A DNA stretch of 36,744 nucleotides from Acidimicrobiia bacterium (GCA_009842675.1 VYEX01000003.1:1-36744), one strand, 5' to 3'. Shown: positions 6,924 to 16,477, counted from the stretch's first letter. Notes: a model not told the origin generated them from the sequence alone. A program made the numbers and translations.

Positions 6924-9900
6924 ATGCTGGATCTTGAGCGACTTGTGAAGGGTGCTCGAGTGCGTTTGCCTGGGGATGACGATGTTGTGACGCTGGTGCA
7001 GGTCACGCAGGGGCCATTCTGGGAAATCGTCTATCGGGATTCTCGTGGCGTCTTGGATGAGGTCACTCTGCCTGAGGCTGAGTTGGCCGAGATCAAATTG
7101 GTCTCGTCGGCAGGGCCTATCCGTTTCACTGGCGATGCCCGCCGGTTCCGGCTGGGAGTCGAGGCGCTGCGGATTCAGAACATGTTCCGCCACGACATGG
7201 CTGCGTTGGCAGTGTCGAACATTTCGCCCTTGCCTCACCAGCTTGACGCGGTGTACGGGTCGTTGCTGCCAGAGCCGGTTTTGAGGTTCTTGTTGGCTGA
7301 CGATCCGGGCGCAGGCAAGACGATCATGGCCGGGCTGTACATCAAAGAGCTGATGTTGCGCCACGCCGCTGATCGTGTGTTGGTTGTCACCCCGGCCAAC
7401 CTACGTCCGCAATGGCAGCGCGAGCTGGCCGAGCGATTTGACATTCACTGCACCCAATTTGATTCGGCGACGCTGAACGCTCATCCGACGCAGAATCCAT
7501 GGGATCAACACAACTCGGTGATTGTTTCGCGGGATCTTCTCCGGCGTGAAGAAGTGATCGAAGGATTCTCTGGCGCGGAGCGAGAATGGGATTTGGCCAT
7601 TGTCGACGAGGCCCACGGATTCACCATCGACGTGGACGGCAAGGGCCTCATCAAGAGGCGAAGCGAGCGCTACAAGGCTGCTGAGATTGTGGCCCGCAAG
7701 GCCCACCGGCTGATCCTTCTGACAGCCACCCCGCATTCGGGTCGCACCGAGTCGATGTGGGGTCTGCTCCGTCTGCTCGACCCCGATGCCTATGGCGACC
7801 GCTGTCCGCCGGGCGATATATCCCTGAATCCCCGCCAGTACCGCAAGGTTCCCAAAGAGGAAATGGTGGACATGAGGGGGAATGATCTGTTCAAGCCCCG
7901 TCATCCGCACACGGTGGGCTTTCAGCTCTCCGGCGCGGAATTGGAACTGTATGAAGCAGTAACCAACTTTGTTTCCACGGAATTGGCCCGCATACGCGGC
8001 GAGAATGGCCCGCGGGTAGCTGGCTTTGCGCTCACGACGATGCAACGCCGGTTGGCCTCGTCGCTACGAGCCATCAAACGCACATTGGAGCGTCGCATCC
8101 AGCGTTTGGAGCAGGCGTTGGAAGATCCCGCGGCCTATCTGCGGGGTCGCAGGGACTTTCTCACCGACGCCTATGGCCAGCACCCAGATGAACTGGGCGA
8201 TCTCGACGAGCAAGTCTTGTGGCAGATGGAAGAAGAAGCCCTCGACGAGTGGCTGCCAAGCACTATTGCTGAGTTGGAACAAGAACTGATCGCATTGCGC
8301 CCGCTGCTCGTTCAGGCAGAGGAAGCCGAGGCCTCCGGTACTGAGGTGAAGCTCAATGAGCTGCTTGAACTTGTCCGGCAAGAAGGTCTGAGCAGCGACC
8401 CTTCGGTCAAGCTGCTGATTTTCACCGAGCACAGCGACACCCTCCGCTATCTGGAGGAGAAGCTGTCTCCAGACTTCGAGGTGGCTGTCATCCACGGCGG
8501 AATGAGCTTGCGACAGCGGATTGCTGCCGAGAAGGACTTCCGGGAGCGAGCTCAGATCATGGTCGCCACCGAGGCGGCTGGTGAGGGCATCAACCTCCAG
8601 TTCTGTCATCTGATGGTGAACTACGACATCCCGTGGAACCCCAATCGTCTGGAGCAGCGCATGGGGCGCATCCACCGGATCGGCCAGACCCGCGATGTGC
8701 ACATCTACAACATGGTCGCTGTCAACACGCTCGAGGGCCATGTGCTCGGCACGCTTCTTCAGAAGTTGGAAAACATGGCCCGAGATCTGGGCGACAGGGT
8801 TTTCGACGTAATCGGGGAGACCTTTGCCGGCTACCGGCTCGCCGACCTCATCGAACGGGTCTTGGCCAAAGAGGTCACCCCTGATGACGCGGCGGAGGCG
8901 ATCGGCGGGGACGAAGTTGCTCCCGAGGTTGAGGCGAAGTTCCGCGAGCTGACCAACGAAGCGCTGGCTGCCCACTATCTCGACTGGCAGTCACAGGCTG
9001 AAGCGGCTGCCCGTGCTGCTGAGCGCCGTCTGCCCCCTGGCTATATTGAGAAGTTCTTCAAGGACGCGGTGGACTTCTTGGGAGGCAAGGTCGAAGAACG
9101 GCTAGACCCCGGTACCTTACGAGTAACTCGTACGCCCGATGAGCTGGTGGCCAGTTCACGGGCAGCAGGTGCCACTCGTGAGGTGTATCCGAGCTACGAG
9201 CGCATCACCTTTGACAAGGCGGTTCGACTGCGTTCACATCATCGCGACGGAGACCACGCAGTTCCAGAAGCAGAGTTGTGTGGACCCGGCCATCCTCTTT
9301 TTGATGCGATGCTCGATAACGTGATCGTTCGAACTCGCTCCGATGTGGAAGCGGGCGCAACGTTCACATCCCCAGACGTTGACGTTCCTACGGTTCTGTT
9401 TTTCGCTACTGGAGACAGCGTGGACGGCATTAGCGAGGTCGTCCACCGGGCGTTCGCGACCGTCGCTGAGCCTGTGGGCGGAGTGCTCGGACCAAGCCGA
9501 ATGCTGTTATATGACTTGTTTATTCGGGACACCGAAGCACTTGTAGTAACTCCCTCCGACGCCCAAGCCGTAGCGAACTGGGCTCGGCAGCACGAGTTCG
9601 AGCGTCACTACGAACAGGCCACGAGTGAACGGACTCGGGTTGTCCGCATCACCGAAGAATACGTCGGCAAGGCCTTTGCCGAGATCATCGCCCGTCAGCG
9701 AATAGAGTTGCTCGACCTTGACGCCGAAGTAGAGCGCGGTGTGACCGGAGCAGAGGGCCGCCTTCGGCGGGCCGAGCTATCCCTGGCAGAAACCGAGGCC
9801 AAACGCGAAGAGCGTCTGGCCAGGGCTCGGCGCTCTCGAAATGTGAGGCGCGGTCCAGTGCGAGTTATTGCCACTGCCTTGGTGGTTCCTCAACAGACTG

Positions 9901-10328
9901 AGGGCGATGGCGGAGGCCAAGGGGATGGTGGCCAACGTTCCAGCCGCGAGATCGAGCAGATTGCGGTGGCGGTAGCCACCACGTATGAAACCGATGTCCG
10001 CGGTGCCGACATCGTGGAATCTGTTGAAACGGACAACGTCGGATTCGACCTGCTTTCTTTGAAAGGCGTCGAACGGCGTTGCATTGAGGTCAAGGGTCGA
10101 GCCGGAGTCGGTGGAGTGGAACTGACGTGGTCAGAGTTCGCGAAAGCCCTAGAACTGGGCGACGACTACTGGTTGTACGTGGTACTGGATTGCGCCACCC
10201 AAAATCCCCGGCTGTATCGCGTGCAGGACCCGGCCAAGGAGTTAGCCAGCTCCTGGTCTTCGAACTTGGACGTTCGCTATCGCGTTGCGGCGCAACCCGT
10301 GATCGACGCGGCCGAGACACAGCCATGA
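6924..10328 (+). CDS. SNF2-family helicase with C-terminal DUF3883 nuclease-like domain
   Basis: 1134-residue superfamily 2 DNA translocase of SNF2/RapA type (COG0553-like). Residues 1-60 form a small N-terminal beta region. The helicase core has Walker A DDPGAGKT (126-133), DEAH (228-231), TATPHSG (267-273) and a C-terminal lobe with LLIFTEHSDTLRYLEEKL, VATEAAGEGINLQ and the arginine-finger motif QRMGRIHRIGQ. A charged, probably coiled segment follows (about 930-990). The last 100 residues match DUF3883: GFD (D1042) then CIEVKGRAG (E1055, K1057), a D-ExK arrangement of the PD-(D/E)xK nuclease superfamily, then LGDDYWLYVV. Start: ATG at 6924 has AGGAG five bases upstream. Its stop overlaps the methylase start by ATGA. 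It probably couples DNA scanning to cleavage in a restriction-like defence system. Confidence 0.9.
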   Translation: MLDLERLVKGARVRLPGDDDVVTLVQVTQGPFWEIVYRDSRGVLDEVTLPEAELAEIKLVSSAGPIRFTGDARRFRLGVEALRIQNMFRHDMAALAVSNISPLPHQLDAVYGSLLPEPVLRFLLADDPGAGKTIMAGLYIKELMLRHAADRVLVVTPANLRPQWQRELAERFDIHCTQFDSATLNAHPTQNPWDQHNSVIVSRDLLRREEVIEGFSGAEREWDLAIVDEAHGFTIDVDGKGLIKRRSERYKAAEIVARKAHRLILLTATPHSGRTESMWGLLRLLDPDAYGDRCPPGDISLNPRQYRKVPKEEMVDMRGNDLFKPRHPHTVGFQLSGAELELYEAVTNFVSTELARIRGENGPRVAGFALTTMQRRLASSLRAIKRTLERRIQRLEQALEDPAAYLRGRRDFLTDAYGQHPDELGDLDEQVLWQMEEEALDEWLPSTIAELEQELIALRPLLVQAEEAEASGTEVKLNELLELVRQEGLSSDPSVKLLIFTEHSDTLRYLEEKLSPDFEVAVIHGGMSLRQRIAAEKDFRERAQIMVATEAAGEGINLQFCHLMVNYDIPWNPNRLEQRMGRIHRIGQTRDVHIYNMVAVNTLEGHVLGTLLQKLENMARDLGDRVFDVIGETFAGYRLADLIERVLAKEVTPDDAAEAIGGDEVAPEVEAKFRELTNEALAAHYLDWQSQAEAAARAAERRLPPGYIEKFFKDAVDFLGGKVEERLDPGTLRVTRTPDELVASSRAAGATREVYPSYERITFDKAVRLRSHHRDGDHAVPEAELCGPGHPLFDAMLDNVIVRTRSDVEAGATFTSPDVDVPTVLFFATGDSVDGISEVVHRAFATVAEPVGGVLGPSRMLLYDLFIRDTEALVVTPSDAQAVANWARQHEFERHYEQATSERTRVVRITEEYVGKAFAEIIARQRIELLDLDAEVERGVTGAEGRLRRAELSLAETEAKREERLARARRSRNVRRGPVRVIATALVVPQQTEGDGGGQGDGGQRSSREIEQIAVAVATTYETDVRGADIVESVETDNVGFDLLSLKGVERRCIEVKGRAGVGGVELTWSEFAKALELGDDYWLYVVLDCATQNPRLYRVQDPAKELASSWSSNLDVRYRVAAQPVIDAAETQP

Positions 10329-12973
10329 CAAAGCGGAAGCTAATCGAGGCTGCACTGCCGTTAGCCGCGATCAACCACGCGTCGGACACCGACAAGCGCA
10401 CCCATGACGGGCACATCTCGACTCTGCACACCTGGTGGGCCCGTCGGCCGCTGCCGATGGCCCGGGCAATGGCCGCCGCTGCGTTGATCGACGAGGCTGA
10501 TGATGCTGACCAGGTGTTGTCCAAGATCGCCGAGGCCATGCCGCCCAAGAGGCTTCTCCACAACGATGCTGTTGGATGGCTCAAACGACGGATCCGACAA
10601 GACCACGTGCATCCGCCAAAGGTGCTCGATTGCTTTGCCGGCGGGGGTGCCATTCCGCTGGAGGCGTTGCGGCTGGGCTGTGATACCACGGCAATGGATC
10701 TGAACCCGGTCGCCCACTTGGTTGAGCTGGCCTGTTTGGACTACCCCCAGCGCTTCGGGGGCACCGACGTTGACGGTCGCAGCACCCTGGTTGTCGATGT
10801 GGAGCGGTGGGCGTCGTGGGTGGCGGATGAGACCACCAAAGCAGTGGCCCATCTGTATCCGGCCGCAGAGGGCCGCCCGCCGGTGCCGTATTACTACTGG
10901 GTGAGAACCATGCCCAGCCCCGACCCGAGCCGGGAGGTTGAGATCCCGATTCTCAGTTCTCGGCTCTTGGCTGAGGGGCGCCGTGACGCCTGGGTCACCA
11001 CTTCAGTGACCTCAGATGGGGTGGACATCGACGTTCACCAGGGGGAGCCTCCAAATGACCCCACCCTCAAAGACGGCTTCGAGTCAGCCGGGAGCGTGAC
11101 CTGTCCCATCTCGGGAGTCACCGCGCCCCAACGAGATGTGAAGGCCCACGGGGTAGCACAGGGCTTCGGCTATCGGCTGTACGCGGTCTGCGACATCGAC
11201 GGCCGGGAGCGCACCTACCGCGGGGCCAATCCGGCTGAGTCGGAGGCCCCCACGCGAGCTGCTGCTGAACTGGCCGCGCTGGTCGATGTCGAATTCGACG
11301 ACGGCACGCCCCGGTTGCCCAATGAGCCAGTAGACGAGATCGGCTACAACAACTTGCAGTTCCTGCCGTACGGCTATCGCACCTGGCGGTCGTTGTTCAC
11401 CGACCGGCAACTAGTGCTGTATGCCTCACTGAGCGCCAATATCCGGGCTGCTCACGAGATGATGTTGGCCGAGGGCATGGAGGCTGACCGGGCTCGGGCA
11501 GTAGCCACCTATCTCGCCTTCGCCCTCGACAAGGTGGCCGACCGCAACTCGGCTTTCTCAAGCTGGCAGCCTGGCGGCGAGAAAATTCGGGCAACATTTC
11601 CAGGCCAAACGGTGCAGATGCGGTGGGATTTCTGCGAGAACTATCCGTTCCGCACCGGCTCTGGATCGTGGGACGACGCGGTAGCCGCGGTGTGCAAGGT
11701 GATCGACCACTGCTCGCAGACCGGCGATGGCCCGGCGCGGGTGCTGCGGGGCGACGCTCGGAATATGCCCTTTGCCGACGGTGAGTTCGATGCTGTGTTG
11801 ATCGACCCGCCCTACTACTTCTCGGTGATGTACTCCGATCTGTCGGACTTCTTCTATGTGTGGCTCAAGCGGTCGGTCGGCCACTTGTACTCCGAGCACT
11901 TCGCCACCCCGTGGACCCCAAAGGCTCAAGAGGTGGTGCAGAACCGCTGCCGGCCCACTTTGGACGGCTACATCTCCGAAGAGGAATTCGACCGGCGGCT
12001 GGCCGATGCACTGTCGGAAGTGGCCCGGGTGGTGAAACCCGATGGGGTAGTCGCGCTGGTATTCGCCCACACGGCGGTCAAAGCGTGGGAGAAGCTGTTG
12101 CGGGCGCTGCGAGTCGCAGGATTGAGCGTCACCACTTCATGGCCAATTCGCTCGGAGATGGCCGGGCGGACTGTCGCCCATGTTAAGGCCACCCTGGCCA
12201 GTTCGGTGGTGCTGGTGTGCCGGCCCAACACCGAGGCCGGGGATGCGTTCTTTGACGAGGTGGAGGCTGAACTGAATCGGGTGGTCAGCCAGCGGCTGGA
12301 TGAATTCGAGGACTTGGGCTTGCGGGGCGCGGACTATTTCGTGTCGGCCATCGGCCCGGCGTTCGAGGTGTTCGCCAGCCATCGCTCGGTTGCCCGCTTG
12401 GACGGGTCGGAGGTGTCGATCAGCGACTTGATGGAGTTGGCCCGCAAAGCGGTCGCTCGGCACGCGATGGGCCGCCTGCTGGCCACCGAAACGCTCGGGG
12501 TGCTTGACGACCGTTCCCTGCTCTATGTCACTTGGCGCTGGGCCTATCTGACCGTGCCGGTACCTGCTGATGAAGCCATCAAACTCTCGCGGGCATTTTC
12601 AGTGAGTCTCGACGACGTGACTTTGCCCGGCGGGATGGTCGAGCGCAAGGGCAAGAATTTCTCGCTGCTCGGACCGCACCAGCGCCCCGACATTCGGCTA
12701 CGCCCCGACAGTCCGCTGATTGACGTGCTGCAAGTGGCGGCCCAGTTGTGGGAAGCGGGTCGGGCCAATGAAGTGGTCGATGTTCTGGCTGCTTCAGGTT
12801 ATGGGGGCACTCCTGGGTTTTGGGATGTGGCCCGTGCCCTTGCGGAGGTGCTCCCAGAAGGAGATCGGGAGCGGACGATGTACCAGGCACTGGCCACGTC
12901 GCAGCAGCGTCTGGCCAGCGCGGCAGCAAAGCAACCGGCGACCAGCTATGAAGAACTCCAACTTTCCTTCTGA
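10325..12973 (+). CDS. DUF1156 adenine-specific DNA methyltransferase
   Basis: 882-residue N6-adenine or N4-cytosine methylase of the DUF1156/COG1743 family. The N-terminal DUF1156 block (LIEAALPLAAINHAS, then STLHTWWARRPLPMARAM, residues 6-49) is clear. The SAM-binding motif I is DCFAGGGAIPLEA (102-114) and the catalytic motif IV is DPPY (about 494-497). The family normally carries a zinc ribbon between these motifs, but here the first cysteine pair position reads PSPDPSRE and the second TCPISG, so the metal site seems lost. The ATG at 10325 overlaps the helicase TGA (ATGA); the frame continues upstream to 10127 only as shadow. In this defence module the methylase is expected to mark host DNA or form part of the anti-phage complex. 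Confidence 0.9.
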   Translation: MTKRKLIEAALPLAAINHASDTDKRTHDGHISTLHTWWARRPLPMARAMAAAALIDEADDADQVLSKIAEAMPPKRLLHNDAVGWLKRRIRQDHVHPPKVLDCFAGGGAIPLEALRLGCDTTAMDLNPVAHLVELACLDYPQRFGGTDVDGRSTLVVDVERWASWVADETTKAVAHLYPAAEGRPPVPYYYWVRTMPSPDPSREVEIPILSSRLLAEGRRDAWVTTSVTSDGVDIDVHQGEPPNDPTLKDGFESAGSVTCPISGVTAPQRDVKAHGVAQGFGYRLYAVCDIDGRERTYRGANPAESEAPTRAAAELAALVDVEFDDGTPRLPNEPVDEIGYNNLQFLPYGYRTWRSLFTDRQLVLYASLSANIRAAHEMMLAEGMEADRARAVATYLAFALDKVADRNSAFSSWQPGGEKIRATFPGQTVQMRWDFCENYPFRTGSGSWDDAVAAVCKVIDHCSQTGDGPARVLRGDARNMPFADGEFDAVLIDPPYYFSVMYSDLSDFFYVWLKRSVGHLYSEHFATPWTPKAQEVVQNRCRPTLDGYISEEEFDRRLADALSEVARVVKPDGVVALVFAHTAVKAWEKLLRALRVAGLSVTTSWPIRSEMAGRTVAHVKATLASSVVLVCRPNTEAGDAFFDEVEAELNRVVSQRLDEFEDLGLRGADYFVSAIGPAFEVFASHRSVARLDGSEVSISDLMELARKAVARHAMGRLLATETLGVLDDRSLLYVTWRWAYLTVPVPADEAIKLSRAFSVSLDDVTLPGGMVERKGKNFSLLGPHQRPDIRLRPDSPLIDVLQVAAQLWEAGRANEVVDVLAASGYGGTPGFWDVARALAEVLPEGDRERTMYQALATSQQRLASAAAKQPATSYEELQLSF

Positions 12974-12985
12974 TAGGCAACTCCC

Positions 12986-15787
12986 ATGACCGAATTGTCT
13001 CCATGGATCGAAATCGCGCAGCCCCACCCTGACATCCGCGATGGATCATTTGATGAGTCGCTGTTCGCAGCTGATCTCGGCTTGGTGGCCACCGGGATGG
13101 GACCCGCCGACTATGTGGATGCCGAGCTGTTCGCGGCCAAGACATTTCTGACCGACAATTTGCGGGCTGTTTTGGTGGAGGTAGGCAATCGGCTCGGAGG
13201 CGATGCTGGATCCGCAGCCGTATTCCGAATGCAAACTGAGTTTGGCGGGGGCAAGACCCATACTCTGCTGGCCGCGTATCACCTGTTCCGCACGCCGGAG
13301 CAGGTGACCGGCACTCAGCTTGGACGGGATCTGGCCGCCGCATTGAAAACCGGACGCCTCCCGAAGGCTCGCGTGGCAGTTCTGGACGGTTCTGCGCTCA
13401 CTGTTGATCCCGAAACAATGCCCGATGGCACCGTTGTTCGGTCATTTCTCGGGCATTTGGCTTGGCGGCTCGGTGGGGCCGAGGCCTTTGAGACAGTTCG
13501 GGCGAAAGATGAAGGGCTGCGGGGCACCTCCACGGTGGAGATGGTGAAGCTGCTCACTGAGGCAGCCCCGTGCCTGATATTGCTGGATGAGACCTTGGAG
13601 TATCTCAACAAGGCACTGGAGGTGGGCTCGGTCGATGGCAACCTGGCGGCCACCACGCTGACGGTGATCAAAGAGCTGTGTACTGCGGCATCCAACGTGC
13701 CCGGCGCCGCGGTGGTGGCCACGCTCACGTCGTCGCGCTTGGAGGACTATGCGACCGTTGCTGGTCAGGAGATGTCTGAGCGGCTCTCCAAGGTGGTGGG
13801 CCGCACAGAGAACATCGTGACCCCGGTGGAGGGCGACGACATCTTCCCCATACTTCACACCCGCCTGTTCGAGACCATCGGCAGCTTGGAGCAACGCCGC
13901 GCGGTGGCCGACGCCTACGGGGTTTGCTATGAGCAGATGGGTGATGTACTGCCTTACTCCTATCGAGATCCCTCCTACCGGCAGCGCATCAGCCACGCCT
14001 ATCCATTTCATCCCGAGTTGATTGACCTGCTCACCAACCGCTGGGGCTCGTTGTCGGGGTTTCAGCGCACTCGAGGGGCGCTGCGAACGCTAGCTCATAC
14101 CGTGAAAGCACTCTCCCAGGTGAACCATCAGGGCATTCTGATTGCCCCCGGCGACGTGCCTATGGCCGACGATGGCGTACGGGCCGAGGTCATCCGGTTT
14201 GCCGGTGAGTCATACAAGTCGGCGCTCAATGCCGACATCATCCGCCCTGACTCCAGGGCTGTTGAAGAAGACGCGCGTCGGGGGGGAGAGATCAAGAAGC
14301 ATCGGGTCGCGGTCGGCCTTGCCACGACGGCGTTTCTAAACAGCTTCGGCTCCGACCGGGTGCTCGGCGCATCGCCGCCGCAAATGCTGGTTGGAGTGGC
14401 CCAGCCTTTGCCTGGCCTATCCCGAGGAGTGCTCGACGATGTGCGGGACGCACTGTCTGGGTCGCTGTGGTACATGCGCTATGAGGGTGGCCGGTACCGG
14501 TTCACCACCGAGCCGAACCTCAACAAGGTGATTGTGGAGAGGGAGGGCGCGGTTGGCGATGAGGAGATCACCGCACTATTGCGCGAGACGATAACCCAGG
14601 TTGCCGGGCCGGTGGCCCCGTTCCGGGTGGTTTCCCATGTTGTCGAGTCCGGCGATGTCGTCGATGAGCCCCGTCTCACCATCGGCGTGATAGCGCCCCA
14701 TCAGGCGATAGGCAGCCTGCCCGGACAAACTGCTGCTGAGGCAACCGAGGTGGCCGAGGCCGTACTCAACACGGGGCGGGGAACTTCCCGGTCGAACAAG
14801 AACGCCTTGGTGTTGGTGGCCGCTGATGCCGGTGGTGTGACCAAGGCCCGCCAAGTAGCCCGCACAGTGGTGGCTATGCGGGAGATCACCAAGGACGCAG
14901 TTCGGTTGAAGCGGTTCAACCAAGACCAGCGAGACCAGTTAGCCGCCCGGCTGAAGGCCGTTGAAGAACGCCTGCCGCAAGAGGTGGTCATGTCCTATCG
15001 GCACCTCATCCTGCTCGGTCCGGACGGCAACGGCGGTACCAGAGTCAACACCGTGGACCTCGGCCCAGCCCGGGTGGGGGACACCATCTGCCAGCGGGTG
15101 ACTGAGCATCTCAAGGCAACCGACCGTCTGATCGACACCACGCTCGCACCCGCGGCATTGCTAACCGATCGCTTCGGGGTGATGGGAGCGGACGAAACTG
15201 CCGTCGAGTTGGACCGCCTGCTGGACTACTTCTACCGGCTCCCCCGGTTGCCGAAGATCGCAGAACCAGACGTGCTGCGTCGGTGTTTGGCTCAGGGAGT
15301 GCAAGAGAGCCTGTTCGGCTTGGCATCGGGAGCTGGATGGGACGCCCCAGATGCAGTGCTGCGATTCGCAGAAGCAATGGACCCAGCAGAAATCGAATTC
15401 CAACCTGGCACATGGCTAGTTCGAGCCTCATCCATCAAGCCTCTGATTGAAGCGCGACAGAAAGGCGAGGAACCAGAAACAGCCGAACCAACAACTGCCA
15501 CCGAAACTGATGGTCAGCCCGACCCCGTCTCCGATCCAGAGGATCAAGTCTCTGGCACTAGGGGTGATCCCACAACGGTGACGTTGACTGCCCGAGGTAT
15601 TCCCGCCGACAAGATCCGCGAGGTTGTCAAGGTTGCAATCATGCCCCTCGCTGCCACTGGGGCTGACGTGGACATCTCCGTCGAGGTCGTCGCATCCCAC
15701 CCCGACGGCATCCCTAGATCAACACTCGATCTAACGATTGCGGAAGGTCTTCGCCAATTGTCAATTGGTCATGAACTTCTCGACTAG
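12986..15787 (+). CDS. DUF499 AAA+ ATPase
   Basis: 933-residue ATPase of the DUF499 family (COG1483-like), related in my understanding to the BrxC/PglY ATPases of BREX. Walker A is FGGGKTHT (86-93), preceded by RMQTE as usual for the family; Walker B is LILLDE at about residue 200. A long helical C-terminal part ends in an acidic, low-complexity linker (about 830-860, rich in E, T and P) and a small final domain. It starts 12 bases after the methylase stop, completing a helicase-methylase-ATPase operon. Its stop TAG and the stop of a minus-strand reading frame share the palindrome CTAG at 15784-15787. Its role is probably ATP-driven assembly or DNA movement in phage defence. Confidence 0.9.
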   Translation: MTELSPWIEIAQPHPDIRDGSFDESLFAADLGLVATGMGPADYVDAELFAAKTFLTDNLRAVLVEVGNRLGGDAGSAAVFRMQTEFGGGKTHTLLAAYHLFRTPEQVTGTQLGRDLAAALKTGRLPKARVAVLDGSALTVDPETMPDGTVVRSFLGHLAWRLGGAEAFETVRAKDEGLRGTSTVEMVKLLTEAAPCLILLDETLEYLNKALEVGSVDGNLAATTLTVIKELCTAASNVPGAAVVATLTSSRLEDYATVAGQEMSERLSKVVGRTENIVTPVEGDDIFPILHTRLFETIGSLEQRRAVADAYGVCYEQMGDVLPYSYRDPSYRQRISHAYPFHPELIDLLTNRWGSLSGFQRTRGALRTLAHTVKALSQVNHQGILIAPGDVPMADDGVRAEVIRFAGESYKSALNADIIRPDSRAVEEDARRGGEIKKHRVAVGLATTAFLNSFGSDRVLGASPPQMLVGVAQPLPGLSRGVLDDVRDALSGSLWYMRYEGGRYRFTTEPNLNKVIVEREGAVGDEEITALLRETITQVAGPVAPFRVVSHVVESGDVVDEPRLTIGVIAPHQAIGSLPGQTAAEATEVAEAVLNTGRGTSRSNKNALVLVAADAGGVTKARQVARTVVAMREITKDAVRLKRFNQDQRDQLAARLKAVEERLPQEVVMSYRHLILLGPDGNGGTRVNTVDLGPARVGDTICQRVTEHLKATDRLIDTTLAPAALLTDRFGVMGADETAVELDRLLDYFYRLPRLPKIAEPDVLRRCLAQGVQESLFGLASGAGWDAPDAVLRFAEAMDPAEIEFQPGTWLVRASSIKPLIEARQKGEEPETAEPTTATETDGQPDPVSDPEDQVSGTRGDPTTVTLTARGIPADKIREVVKVAIMPLAATGADVDISVEVVASHPDGIPRSTLDLTIAEGLRQLSIGHELLD

Positions 15788-15975
15788 ATCAGTAAGTAGT
15801 TTACCCAGTCAAGACTGACAGACTCTCCAGCTCCCCTAAGGTGTTCTTCATTTTCAACGTCGAATCGCTCTACGATTGACGCAATGCCATTGGTTTAGAA
15901 GTTGGCTTTGAGCAATTCCCCAAGGATGACTTCTGTGCCAACGATAGACTCTTCATTGATTCTGCAGCGGACCAT
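15784..15975 (-). pseudogene. Small gene interrupted by an in-frame stop
   Basis: On the minus strand a frame starting ATG at 15975 reads MVRCRINEESIVGTEVIL and continues GELLKANF to a TAA at 15897-15895. The same frame then stays open for 36 codons (containing IVERFDVENEE and SVSLDWVNYLL) to a TAG at 15786-15784. The text on both sides of the TAA looks like real protein, and the final stop sits exactly at the CTAG shared with the DUF499 stop, as expected for a true convergent gene end. It overlaps the end of the DUF7689-like gene by 23 bases. I read it as a 63-codon last gene of the operon that acquired a nonsense mutation, or a 26-residue protein if the first stop is native. I do not recognise the family. 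Confidence 0.4.
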
Positions 15976-16477
15976 CCAGGTCCGCTTTTTGAGCAACCTC
16001 CCGGCGCATATAGCTGACTATTTCGCCGTATCGGCTCCCCCCTACACCTTCTGCTGTTTCGTGCCAGATATCGTATCCATTGCCAAGTTTGCTCAACCAT
16101 ACGTATGAGTCTGTTTCCTGCCGTGCCGCATGCTTTGGTTGACCCTCTATGGCATAAAGTGCAACCTTTTCGAAACCAGTTTCGAAACTACCATCTTGGC
16201 ACTTCACGTAGCCAATAGTCGCAAAGGCCCTCTCATAAGCAGCCACGGACATCTGATGTGGAACTCCAGGAGGCCAGTACATTCCCTCCGACCAGGTTCC
16301 CTGCGGAGTCGGTTGCCACCATCTGTACCGATCGCCTGCAGCAAACGCAATACAATTATAGCTTTCATCACATTCACTAGCAACCCCGAAATCACAAAAC
16401 ACCCCGAGACGTGGAAAACGGTCTAGAACCCACGTATCGGCTTCTGGTCCGAACAATATCCTCGTTCCCTTCCCCAT
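15953..16477 (-). CDS. DUF7689-like protein, possible Cys/His peptidase fold
   Basis: 174-residue protein matching my memory of DUF7689: SYNCIAFAAGD (C42), a WW-rich loop, MYWPPGVPH, GFEKVALYA (102-109), KHAARQ (H116), WLSKLG (127-132) and a second histidine at 139. An N-x-helix cysteine followed by a strand histidine and an SKLG strand is the order seen in NlpC/P60-like and other papain-fold thiol enzymes, so a Cys42-His116 pair is proposed; this is inference, not established for the family. The start overlaps the upstream gene by 55 bases, and no strong ribosome site is seen before ATG 16477. It is in a low-GC minus-strand operon converging on the defence trio. It may be an effector of a toxin-antitoxin or defence unit. 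Confidence 0.75.
   Translation of the reverse strand: MGKGTRILFGPEADTWVLDRFPRLGVFCDFGVASECDESYNCIAFAAGDRYRWWQPTPQGTWSEGMYWPPGVPHQMSVAAYERAFATIGYVKCQDGSFETGFEKVALYAIEGQPKHAARQETDSYVWLSKLGNGYDIWHETAEGVGGSRYGEIVSYMRREVAQKADLDGPLQNQ

Noticed and set aside
5397..15787. A complete BREX or DISARM system
   Set aside because: DUF499 and a methylase recall BREX, and the SNF2 helicase recalls DISARM class 1, but there is no PglZ phosphatase, no BrxL, and no DrmA, DrmB or DrmC-like protein in the window.
15870..16100. Minus-strand frame of 76 codons overlapping the DUF7689-like gene
   Set aside because: It overlaps a better-supported frame through most of its length and its text is not protein-like; the third frame (15784-15975) is the more convincing one.
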